Positions 56,236-64,000 of a stretch of 64,000 nt of DNA are shown in pieces. Location: positions 49,546 through 113,545 of the forward strand of contig NZ_QEXL01000009.1 in the NCBI RefSeq assembly GCF_003311635.1. The letters are read 5' to 3'. The notes under the pieces are model-generated. The model was not told the DNA's origin and ran no database searches. It saw nothing but the letters and a program-made list of their open reading frames with translations. A program made the translations under genes and the position numbers. Every line of letters starts with the position of its first letter. The stretch's first letter is position 1. Source of the DNA: Novacetimonas cocois. GTDB lineage: Bacteria; Pseudomonadota; Alphaproteobacteria; Acetobacterales; Acetobacteraceae.

Positions 56236-57332
56236 GTGCATCTGAGTCTGATGGTCTGACCGGAGGGGGGAAAAGTGGAAGTCCGCAGGATTTCCAGCGG
56301 GTTCTGCGTTCTTTTGGCGTTCAGGGAAAAGGGTTCTCCTACCGCCCGTTTGTCGATCGTTCCCTGGAAATAACGGATACCCCCAAGACGGTTGAGCAGG
56401 CGCTTGACCGGATGGCGCATGAAGAGGCGGTCGAGGAGCATTATGTTCCCGCGCCCCCGCCCGAACCTGTGGTCGAATCCCGGCCTGTCGTGACGGCTCC
56501 GGTTGTGCATGTCCCGGTTGTGCAGGAAGCGCCGCCACCGCCACCGCCACCGCCACCGCCGGAACCGGAAGCTGTGTCTCCGCCGACTCCTGAGGCGGAG
56601 CTTGCTCCCGCTCCGGTGCCCGAGGAAGTGGCTGCCCCGGTGCCCGAATCCACTCCGGTTCAGGCAGAGGCGCCAGAGCCTGAGTCCGCGCCGGAAGAAC
56701 CGTCGCAGCCCGCTCCTTCGGAAGCGGCAGTTTCGCCCGAGGTGCCGCAGGCAGCGACGCCGTCCGCATCCGCGCCAGAACCCGTTTCGCCGCCATCTCC
56801 TGCGCCATCAGCCCCCGCGCCGACGCAGCCGGTGGCGCCGACCCGTATGGTTCAGCCTTTTTCCCGCCCCGCTGCTCCGGTTCAGAAACCGGATACGGGA
56901 TCTTCCGTGTCGCGACCGGCAGGCAGGCCTGCGGCCGCAGCGGCACCATCAGAAAATGGTCAGCCTGTGGAAAAGGCGATTGCAGAGGAATGGAGTCCTG
57001 TTCCAAAAGCACGTCTCAATCCACGGGAGCGTCCGCGTCCCGGCGATCTCAGCTTTTTCTTTCAGGGAATGCGGGAAAACCGTGATGAGAAAAAATTCTT
57101 CCCCGTGGCGTCCACGCGATCAGTTCGTTCCAATGTTTCCAGGGTGACCAGAATGACCAAGACAGATACGAATTCCCAGGCTTCCAACCCGCCGGCATCC
57201 ACGGACGGATCGCCCACGATGACGGAAGTGTTCCTGACGCTTGGTGGTCGCGCGACCGAATTTCTCAACCCACGGCCTTCCCTGCGCGATGCCCTGCTGC
57301 GTCGTCGCGAGAATAACGAAGAGAATTCCTGA
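56232..57332 (+). CDS. ccpAx: Cellulose-complementing protein CcpAx
   Basis: A 366-residue protein specific to this group of acetic acid bacteria, needed for wild-type cellulose yield and crystallinity and reported to interact with the terminal complex. The N-terminal about 65 residues (DFQRVLRSFGVQGKGFSYRPFVDR) and the C-terminal about 100 residues (GDLSFFFQGMRENRDEKKFFPVAS; MTEVFLTLGGRATEFLNPRPSLRDALLRRR) look conserved. Between them is a long Pro/Ala/Glu-rich linker including ten consecutive prolines near residue 100. No signal peptide is visible. The start is GTG 56232, overlapping the cmcAx stop. Confidence 0.92.
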   Translation: MSASESDGLTGGGKSGSPQDFQRVLRSFGVQGKGFSYRPFVDRSLEITDTPKTVEQALDRMAHEEAVEEHYVPAPPPEPVVESRPVVTAPVVHVPVVQEAPPPPPPPPPPEPEAVSPPTPEAELAPAPVPEEVAAPVPESTPVQAEAPEPESAPEEPSQPAPSEAAVSPEVPQAATPSASAPEPVSPPSPAPSAPAPTQPVAPTRMVQPFSRPAAPVQKPDTGSSVSRPAGRPAAAAAPSENGQPVEKAIAEEWSPVPKARLNPRERPRPGDLSFFFQGMRENRDEKKFFPVASTRSVRSNVSRVTRMTKTDTNSQASNPPASTDGSPTMTEVFLTLGGRATEFLNPRPSLRDALLRRRENNEENS

Positions 57333-57557
57333 GGTTATCTAACCCGGAGATCGCCGGGTTCCCGCGTGCTGCCGGTCAGGGGCAGGATGGGGGGATCCGG
57401 GGTTTTCCGGTAACGGCTCGACGATCCGTTCTGTCTTTGGCTCTGGCAATATCCGTATTGTCCGGGCGGGCCTGCTTTACCCCGGTCCGATTGATCCGGT
57501 CGGGGAGAAGTTTTTGACGTATCTTTCTGTTTTTACAGCATTTCGGACGAGTTGTTT
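57333..57557. other. Gap between ccpAx and bcsAB with inverted repeats
   Basis: Two dyads are visible: AACCCGG/CCGGGTT at 57341-57360, nine bases after ccpAx, and a longer imperfect one from CCCCGG (57479) to CGGGG (57504) followed closely by TTTTT. They might be attenuators, partial terminators or processing sites between the two operon parts, and a separate bcsAB promoter could lie here. Confidence 0.45.
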
Positions 57558-60500
57558 ATGCCAGAGGTTCGGTCGTCAACGCAGTCAGAGTCAGGCTTGT
57601 CCCGGTGGATGACAAAAATCCTTTCCATTCGGGGTATCGGACTGATTGTTGGTGTTTTTGGCCTGTGTGCGCTGATTGCGGCCACGTCCGTGACCCTGCC
57701 GCCAGAACAGCAGCTGATTGTGGCATTTGTATGTGTCGTGATCTTTTTCATTGTCGGTCATAAGCCCAGCCGTCGATCACAGATCTTCCTCGAAGTGCTG
57801 TCAGGACTGGTGTCGCTGCGTTACCTGACGTGGCGTCTGACGGAAACGCTTTCGTTCGATACTTGGTTGCAGGGATTTTTGGGGACGGCGCTGCTCCTGG
57901 CGGAACTGTATGCCCTGATGATGCTGTTCCTAAGTTATTTCCAGACGATTTCCCCCCTTCATCGCGCGCCGCTGCCACTGCCGGCGAATATCGATGAATG
58001 GCCGACCGTCGATATCTTCGTGCCGACCTACAACGAGGAACTGAGCATCGTCCGCCTGACCGTGCTGGCTTCGCTTGGTATCGACTGGCCGCCGGAAAAG
58101 GTGCGGGTCCATATCCTTGACGATGGCGAACGTCCTGAATTCGAGGCGTTTGCCGAAGCCTGTGGCGCGAATTACATCGCGCGCCCCACGCATGATCATG
58201 CCAAGGCCGGCAACCTGAATTACGCGATTGACCATACCGATGGCGATTTCATCCTGATTTTCGACTGCGATCACGTTCCGACCCGCGCCTTCCTCCAGCT
58301 TACGATGGGCTGGATGGTCGAGGATCCCAAGATCGCGCTGATGCAGACGCCGCATCATTTCTATTCCCCCGATCCGTTCCAGCGGAACCTGTCGGCTGGT
58401 TATCGCACCCCACCCGAAGGCAACCTGTTCTATGGCGTGGTGCAGGATGGTAACGATTTCTGGGATGCGACCTTTTTCTGCGGTTCGTGCGCGGTCCTGC
58501 GCCGGACCGCGATTGAACAGATTGGCGGCTTTGCCACCCAGACCGTGACCGAGGACGCGCATACCGCGCTCAAGCTGCAGCGTCATGGCTGGTCCACGGC
58601 CTATCTGCGCATACCGCTTGCCGGTGGTCTGGCGACGGAACGCCTGATCCTGCATATCGGCCAGCGTGTCCGGTGGGCACGTGGCATGCTGCAGATTTTC
58701 CGTATCGACAATCCGCTGTTCGGACGGGGACTCTCGTGGGGGCAGCGACTCTGTTACCTGTCTGCCATGACGTCGTTCCTGTTTGCCTTGCCGCGCGTCA
58801 TCTTCCTCAGTTCCCCGCTGGCGTTCCTGTTCCTTGGACAGAACATCATCGCGGCCTCGCCGCTTGCGCTGCTGGCCTATGCCATTCCGCACATGTTCCA
58901 CGCGGTCGGCACGGCATCGAAAATCAACAAGGGCTGGCGTTATTCGTTCTGGAGTGAGGTTTACGAAACCACGATGGCGCTGTTCCTGGTGCGCGTGACG
59001 ATCGTGACCCTGCTCAGCCCCAAGCGCGGCAAGTTCAACGTGACGGAAAAGGGCGGGTTGCTGGACAAAAGCTATTTCGACCTTGGCGCGGTCTATCCGA
59101 ACATCATCCTTGGCTTGATCATGTTCGCCGGTCTGGTGCGTGGCATTTATGAACTGTCCTTCGGCCATCTGGACCAGATCGCGGAGCATGCGTATCTGCT
59201 CAACTCCGCATGGGCGACGCTCAGCCTCATCATCATCCTGGCCGCCATCGCGGTTGGCCGTGAAACCCAGCAGACGCGTAACAGCCATCGCATCCCCGCC
59301 ACCATTCCCGTCGAGGTCGCGACCGCCGACGGTTCGATCCTTGCCAGCGGCGTGACGGAAGATCTGTCGATGGGTGGTGCCGCGATAAAGATGTCATGGC
59401 CCGCGAAGGTCACGCAGCCGATCCCGGTCTATATCCGCACGGTGCTGGACGGGGAGGAGCTGATCCTGCCGGCCAGGATCATCCGTGCAAGCCGCGATCG
59501 TGGCATCTTTATCTGGAACATCGATAACCTTCCGCAGGAATTCGCCGTCATCCGCCTGGTGTTCGGTCGTGCCGATGCCTGGGTCGACTGGGGTGATTAT
59601 AAGCCTGACCGTCCGCTGCTCAGCCTGCTGGACATGATTCTCAGCATCAGGGGGCTGTTCCGTTCGCAGGGCGGGAATTCCCGCCCTGCGAACAGGTCGT
59701 CGGGCGGAAATTCCCCTGCTGCCTTGCCGAACGGCGCAAAGGACGCAGGCGGCGACGATCGCAGGGAACGCGTTCTCAAGGGCGCGGTGAAGATGGTCTC
59801 CCTGGTGACGGTGCTGGCGTTCGCCACCTCGGCGCAGGCCGCTCCGGTCGCGCAGAAGGCTGTTGCGGCAAAGGCGCCCGCGCACCAGCCCGAGGCCTCC
59901 GACCTTCCGCCGCTGCCCGCCATTGTCCCGGCCACGCCAACCGCCCCCGGGGCGGCGGGCCAGCCGGTTCCTCCCGGTCAGCCCACCGGCCAGCCCCTGA
60001 GCCCCGACAGTGCCGACGCGCTGCTGGACAATGCGGAAAATGCGACGGCTGACGCGGCAACCGTCCATACCTTTACCCTCAAGGAACTTGGCGCGGCGGG
60101 TCCTGTCACGATGCGCGGGCTTGCCCCGCTGCAGGGGATCGAGTTCGGCATTCCGGCCGACCAGCTTGTGACCTCGGCCCGTCTGGTCCTGTCCGGCGCG
60201 ATGTCGCCGAGCCTGCGTCCGGAAACCAGTTCCGTCACCATGACCCTGAACGAACAGTATCTGGGTACCCTGCGCCCGGATCCGGCGCATCCGACGTTCG
60301 GTCCGGTTTCATTTGATATCAATCCGATATTCTTTGTGAGCGGGAATCGTCTGAACTTCAATTTCGCATCGGGGGTCAAGGGATGTTCCGACGCGACAAA
60401 TAACCTGCTGTGGGCGACGATTTCCGAAAATTCCCAGCTGCAGATCACGACGATCGCCCTTCCGCCCCGCCGCCAGCTGTCGCGCCTGCCGCAGCCGTTC

Positions 60501-62219
60501 TATGACAAGAACGTGCGCCAGCGCGTGACGATCCCGATGGTCCTGGCGCAGACATATGACCCGCAGATTCTCAAGGCCGCGGGGATCATCGCCTCCTGGT
60601 TTGGCAAGCAGACAGACTTTCTCGGGGTGACATTCCCTGTCGCATCCACCATCCCGCAGACCGGCAATGCCATTCTGATCGGTGTTGCGGACGAACTGCC
60701 CACCAGTCTGGGTCATCCGCAGGTCAATGGTCCGTCACTGCTGGAACTGCCCAATCCGTCGGATGCCAACGCCACCATCCTGGTGGTGACGGGCCGTGAC
60801 CGCGAAGAGGTCATCACGGCGAGCAAGGGGCTCAGCTTCAGCACCGGCAACCTGCCGACCGACAGCCATATGGATGTCGCGCCGGTCGATATCACCCCCA
60901 GCAAGCCCAACGACGCGCCCTCGTTCATTGCGATGAACCATCCGGTGCGGTTTAGTGATCTGGTGCAGGTCAGCAAACTGCAGGGCACGGGCTATACGCC
61001 GGGCGTGCTGTCGGTTCCGTTCCGCCTTCCGCCGGATCTCTATACGTGGCGTAACCGTCCGTACAAGATGAAGGTGCGGTTCCATTCGCCAGCGGGTCCG
61101 ATCGCCGAAGTGGAACGCTCGCACCTCGATGTGGGCATCAACGGCACCTACCTGCGTTCCTTCAGCCTGTATGAACCGCAGGGTCTGATCAACACCGTGC
61201 TGGAACATGTGGGCCTGAACAAGCCGGTTGCGGGCGGTCTACAGACGCATGAGGTGGACGTGCAGCCGTGGACCGTGTTCGGTCAGGATCAGCTGCAGTT
61301 CTATTTCGATGCACTGCCGATGACGCGCGGGGCCTGCCAGACGGGTGAGGCGAATACGATCCATCTGGGGATTGACCCGGATTCCACGATCGATTTCTCC
61401 AACGCCCATCACATCGCCCAGATGCCCAATCTGGCTTACATGGCCAGTGTCGGCTTCCCCTTCACGACCTATGCCGACCTGTCCCAGACGGCGGTCGTGC
61501 TGCCGGAACATCCCAATGCGGCAGTCGTGGGGTCCTATCTCGACCTGATGGGCTTCATGGGGGCGGCGACATGGTATCCCGTGTCCGGGGTGGACATCGT
61601 ATCGGCAGATCATGTCAGCGATGTTGCCGACCGCAACCTGATCGTCATTTCTACCCTGGCATCCAGCGGGGAGATTTCGCCCCTGCTGGCCCGCTCCGCC
61701 TATGACGTGTCGGACGGCAGGCTGCATACAGCGCAGCATGCCTCGTCGCTGGACAGGATGCTGAATGCGATTGACGATCCGCTGACCGCATTCCGCAACC
61801 GCGACAGCAAACCCACGGAAGTGGAAAGCCCGTTGACCGCCGGTGTTGGCGCGATGATCGAGGCGGAAAGCCCCCTGACCGCCGGTCGCACCGTCGTGGC
61901 GCTGCTGTCGGCTGACGGGGCAGGGCTGGACAACCTGATCCAGATGATGGGACAGCGCAAGAACGAGGCGAAGATACAGGGTGACCTGGTTCTGGCCCAC
62001 GGCGACGACCTGTCATTCTATCGTAATTCGCCGGTCTATACGATCGGTACCCTGCCGCTCTGGCTCTGGCCGGACTGGTATATGCACAACAGGCCGGTTC
62101 GCGTGCTGATTGTCGGCCTGTTGGGATGTATTCTGATTGTCAGTGTCCTGGCACGGGCCCTGGCGCGGCATGCTGCGCGGCGTTTCAAGCAGCTTGAGGA
62201 TGAGAGGCGCAAGTCGTGA
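57558..62219 (+). CDS. bcsAB: Fused cellulose synthase catalytic and c-di-GMP-binding/BcsB subunits
   Basis: A 1553-residue fusion. The BcsA half has N-terminal membrane segments, a GT2 domain with DDG (about 187), DCDH (about 235), TED (about 330) and QRVRW (about 368), further membrane segments, and a PilZ domain with RNSHR (about 573) and DLSMGG (about 601) for c-di-GMP. From about residue 735 a hydrophobic segment ([16 protein letters not shown]) starts the periplasmic BcsB half, which ends with a membrane anchor ([20 protein letters not shown]). It polymerises UDP-glucose and extrudes glucan. ATG 57558 is used; the upstream TTG adds only two residues. Such AcsAB fusions are known from several Komagataeibacter strains. 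Confidence 0.95.
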   Translation: MPEVRSSTQSESGLSRWMTKILSIRGIGLIVGVFGLCALIAATSVTLPPEQQLIVAFVCVVIFFIVGHKPSRRSQIFLEVLSGLVSLRYLTWRLTETLSFDTWLQGFLGTALLLAELYALMMLFLSYFQTISPLHRAPLPLPANIDEWPTVDIFVPTYNEELSIVRLTVLASLGIDWPPEKVRVHILDDGERPEFEAFAEACGANYIARPTHDHAKAGNLNYAIDHTDGDFILIFDCDHVPTRAFLQLTMGWMVEDPKIALMQTPHHFYSPDPFQRNLSAGYRTPPEGNLFYGVVQDGNDFWDATFFCGSCAVLRRTAIEQIGGFATQTVTEDAHTALKLQRHGWSTAYLRIPLAGGLATERLILHIGQRVRWARGMLQIFRIDNPLFGRGLSWGQRLCYLSAMTSFLFALPRVIFLSSPLAFLFLGQNIIAASPLALLAYAIPHMFHAVGTASKINKGWRYSFWSEVYETTMALFLVRVTIVTLLSPKRGKFNVTEKGGLLDKSYFDLGAVYPNIILGLIMFAGLVRGIYELSFGHLDQIAEHAYLLNSAWATLSLIIILAAIAVGRETQQTRNSHRIPATIPVEVATADGSILASGVTEDLSMGGAAIKMSWPAKVTQPIPVYIRTVLDGEELILPARIIRASRDRGIFIWNIDNLPQEFAVIRLVFGRADAWVDWGDYKPDRPLLSLLDMILSIRGLFRSQGGNSRPANRSSGGNSPAALPNGAKDAGGDDRRERVLKGAVKMVSLVTVLAFATSAQAAPVAQKAVAAKAPAHQPEASDLPPLPAIVPATPTAPGAAGQPVPPGQPTGQPLSPDSADALLDNAENATADAATVHTFTLKELGAAGPVTMRGLAPLQGIEFGIPADQLVTSARLVLSGAMSPSLRPETSSVTMTLNEQYLGTLRPDPAHPTFGPVSFDINPIFFVSGNRLNFNFASGVKGCSDATNNLLWATISENSQLQITTIALPPRRQLSRLPQPFYDKNVRQRVTIPMVLAQTYDPQILKAAGIIASWFGKQTDFLGVTFPVASTIPQTGNAILIGVADELPTSLGHPQVNGPSLLELPNPSDANATILVVTGRDREEVITASKGLSFSTGNLPTDSHMDVAPVDITPSKPNDAPSFIAMNHPVRFSDLVQVSKLQGTGYTPGVLSVPFRLPPDLYTWRNRPYKMKVRFHSPAGPIAEVERSHLDVGINGTYLRSFSLYEPQGLINTVLEHVGLNKPVAGGLQTHEVDVQPWTVFGQDQLQFYFDALPMTRGACQTGEANTIHLGIDPDSTIDFSNAHHIAQMPNLAYMASVGFPFTTYADLSQTAVVLPEHPNAAVVGSYLDLMGFMGAATWYPVSGVDIVSADHVSDVADRNLIVISTLASSGEISPLLARSAYDVSDGRLHTAQHASSLDRMLNAIDDPLTAFRNRDSKPTEVESPLTAGVGAMIEAESPLTAGRTVVALLSADGAGLDNLIQMMGQRKNEAKIQGDLVLAHGDDLSFYRNSPVYTIGTLPLWLWPDWYMHNRPVRVLIVGLLGCILIVSVLARALARHAARRFKQLEDERRKS

Positions 62220-64000
62220 CCCATAAACGATATGCTTCATCCCTGTCCGCCGGTCTGCTTGCAACGACCTGTGCCACAGGCCTGTTGCTGCAGACGCATG
62301 GCGCACGGGCCCAGGAAGCGGCGGCGCAGACCGCGGCCGGCAGCAATACGGCAATGACGCAGGCGGCGACTGTTGGCGCCACTGGTCAGAGCAGTCAGGC
62401 CGCCGTGGTCGAACGGCTGATCCAGCAGGCCCGGTTCTGGATGCAGCAGCAGCAGTACGACAATGCGCGCCAGTCCCTGCAGAGTGCCGCGCGTCTGGCC
62501 CCGGATTCCATTGAACTGCTGGAAGCACAGGGCGAATATCAGTCGCGTATCGGCAACCGTGACGCGGCCCTTGATACGCAGCGCCGCCTGCATGAGGTCG
62601 CGCCGGGCAGCACCTATGAAGGTCAGCTGAATGACCTGCTGCATGAACAGTCGATCTCCCAGCCGGATCTGGCGCATGCCCGTTCACTGGCGGCCTCGGG
62701 TCATAGCGAGCAGGCGGTCGAAGCGTACCAGCATCTGTTCAATGGTCCCACGCCCACGCCTTCGCTGGCGGTTGAATATTACCAGACCCTGGCCGGTGTG
62801 ACGGGACAGGCGGGCACCGCCCGCGATGGTCTTGTTCGGCTGGTCAAGGCCAATCCGTCCGATTTCCGCGCGCAGCTTGCCCTTGCGCAGGTGCTGACCT
62901 ACCAGCCCGCGACCCGGATGGAGGGCCTGCAGCGTCTTCAGGCGCTGGAGAAATACAAGAGTTCGGCCCCGGTCGAGGCGGCGACGGCGGAAAAATCCTA
63001 TCGCCAGACGCTGTCATGGCTGCCGGTCACGCCGGAAACCCTGCCGCTGATGCAGCAGTGGCTGGATGCGCATCCGTCTGACACGGCGCTGCGGACCCAT
63101 ATGACGGAACCTGCTGGCGGCCCGCCCGACAAGGGTGCGCTGGCGCGTCAGGACGGGTTCAAGGCCCTGAATGCCGGTCGCCTGTCGGCGGCGCGCGCCT
63201 CCTTTGAAAGCGCGCTGAAGCTCAACGCCAAGGACGCCGACGCGCTGGGCGGCATGGGGCTGGTCGCGATGCGTGCGGGCCAGAACGAAGAAGCACATCG
63301 CTATCTTGAGGAGGCGGTGGCCGCCGATCCCAAAAGCGCGGCGCACTGGCGTCCCGCGCTGGCCGGTCTGGCCGTGGGCGAGGAATATGGAGTTGTCCGC
63401 CGCCTGATCGCCAATGGACAGAATCAGGAAGCGGAACAGCGGCTGATGTCGCTGGCCCGTCAGCCGGGACAGGGCGAGGGCGCGACCCTCATGCTGGCCG
63501 ACCTGCAGCGTAACATGGGCCAGACAAGTGAGGCCGAGCGGAATTACCGTGCCGTCCTTGCGCGCAATGGCGACAATCCCATCGCGCTGATGGGGCTGGC
63601 ACGCGTCCTGATGGGCGAAGGCCAGGAAAACGAGGCCAATGCCCTGCTGTCGCGTGTCGGCAGCCGCTATAGCGAACAGGTCGGGCAGATCGAGGTTTCG
63701 GGCATCATGGCCGAAGCCGCGCGTACGTCCGATTCCGCGCAGAAGGTAAGCCTGCTGAGGCAGGCCATGAGCCGTGCGCCCAATGATCCGTGGCTGCGCA
63801 TCAATCTGGCCAATGCCCTGCAGCAGCAGGGCGACAGTGCCGAGGCCGCCAGCGTGATGCAGCCGCTGCTGACCAATCCCCGCACGCCTGAGGATTATCA
63901 GGCGGCGATCCTGTATGCGTCGGGCAATGGCAACGATGTCCTGACGCGGCGCCTGCTGGCGGGGCTGTCCCCGGACGAATATTCCCCCGCCATTCGCACG
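62216..64000 (+). CDS. bcsC: Cellulose synthase subunit BcsC (3' end outside window)
   Basis: The start is GTG 62216, overlapping the bcsAB stop by four bases. The first 595 residues are visible: a signal peptide ([18 protein letters not shown] ... GARAQ) followed by TPR repeats such as [55 protein letters not shown] and [30 protein letters not shown]. In the family (about 1,200-1,300 residues) the periplasmic TPR scaffold leads to a C-terminal outer-membrane beta-barrel for glucan export, which lies beyond the edge, as would bcsD and bglAx. Confidence 0.95.
   Translation, partial: MTHKRYASSLSAGLLATTCATGLLLQTHGARAQEAAAQTAAGSNTAMTQAATVGATGQSSQAAVVERLIQQARFWMQQQQYDNARQSLQSAARLAPDSIELLEAQGEYQSRIGNRDAALDTQRRLHEVAPGSTYEGQLNDLLHEQSISQPDLAHARSLAASGHSEQAVEAYQHLFNGPTPTPSLAVEYYQTLAGVTGQAGTARDGLVRLVKANPSDFRAQLALAQVLTYQPATRMEGLQRLQALEKYKSSAPVEAATAEKSYRQTLSWLPVTPETLPLMQQWLDAHPSDTALRTHMTEPAGGPPDKGALARQDGFKALNAGRLSAARASFESALKLNAKDADALGGMGLVAMRAGQNEEAHRYLEEAVAADPKSAAHWRPALAGLAVGEEYGVVRRLIANGQNQEAEQRLMSLARQPGQGEGATLMLADLQRNMGQTSEAERNYRAVLARNGDNPIALMGLARVLMGEGQENEANALLSRVGSRYSEQVGQIEVSGIMAEAARTSDSAQKVSLLRQAMSRAPNDPWLRINLANALQQQGDSAEAASVMQPLLTNPRTPEDYQAAILYASGNGNDVLTRRLLAGLSPDEYSPAIRT

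Overview
The window is a gene-dense, G+C-rich chromosomal segment from an acetic acid bacterium (Acetobacteraceae, Alphaproteobacteria), most likely the Komagataeibacter/Novacetimonas/Gluconacetobacter group. The clearest evidence is the cellulose operon at the right end, cmcAx-ccpAx-bcsAB-bcsC. It has the accessory gene ccpAx, known only from this group, and a fused BcsA-BcsB synthase. The dusB-ntrB-ntrC-ntrY-ntrX-hfq-hflX block, fused ispDF, an ATP12 chaperone and a minCDE cluster also fit an alphaproteobacterium. I saw no insertion sequence, prophage, CRISPR array or plasmid function.

Layout, left to right. 1-4068 (minus): a glycolytic operon, transketolase-like gene-gap-pgk (pgk cut by the window edge); the transketolase-like protein has lost its cofactor and catalytic motifs. 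4392-16416: hemA, a GNAT and a DsbA-like thiol protein, a gamma-glutamyltransferase-like lipoprotein, recA, small lipoproteins, glycerate 2-kinase, coaA, an AldA-type aldehyde dehydrogenase and a bacterioferritin-like protein. 16578-21071: NrtR regulator and nadABC with a perfect palindromic operator. 21207-29971: GntR regulator, minCDE, glutathione S-transferase, a BaiN-like flavoprotein overlapping an MBOAT acyltransferase, rarA and rluC. 30023-34629: AsmA-like protein, ATP12, ispDF. 34856-43974: the nitrogen two-component block with hfq and hflX. 44087-53564: IMPase-like phosphatase, mazG, argC, tRNA-Leu(CAA), serC, hisZ, purA, rpoH, rluD and a small membrane protein. 53663-64000: tRNA-Glu(CTC), an Rrf2 regulator, a long A+T-richer upstream region, and the cellulose operon running off the right edge inside bcsC.

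Many genes are translationally coupled through ATGA, GTGA, TTGA or TGATG overlaps (nadA/B/C, minD/E, rarA/rluC, asmA/ATP12, dusB/ntrB, hfq/hflX, cmcAx/ccpAx, bcsAB/bcsC), so several starts are GTG or TTG. In the cellulose operon, BcsAB polymerises glucan at the inner membrane under PilZ/c-di-GMP control, BcsC forms the periplasmic TPR/outer-membrane exit, CmcAx is the associated GH8 endoglucanase, and CcpAx helps organise synthesis and crystallisation.

The points most worth following up are: the pseudo-transketolase in the gap operon; a three-copy intergenic repeat with cloverleaf-like folding, each copy between convergent genes; an NtrC whose GAFTGA loop reads GAFAGA; and the region upstream of the cellulose operon, which holds a perfect FNR-type dyad, a nested hairpin and a neighbouring cysteine-bearing Rrf2 regulator.
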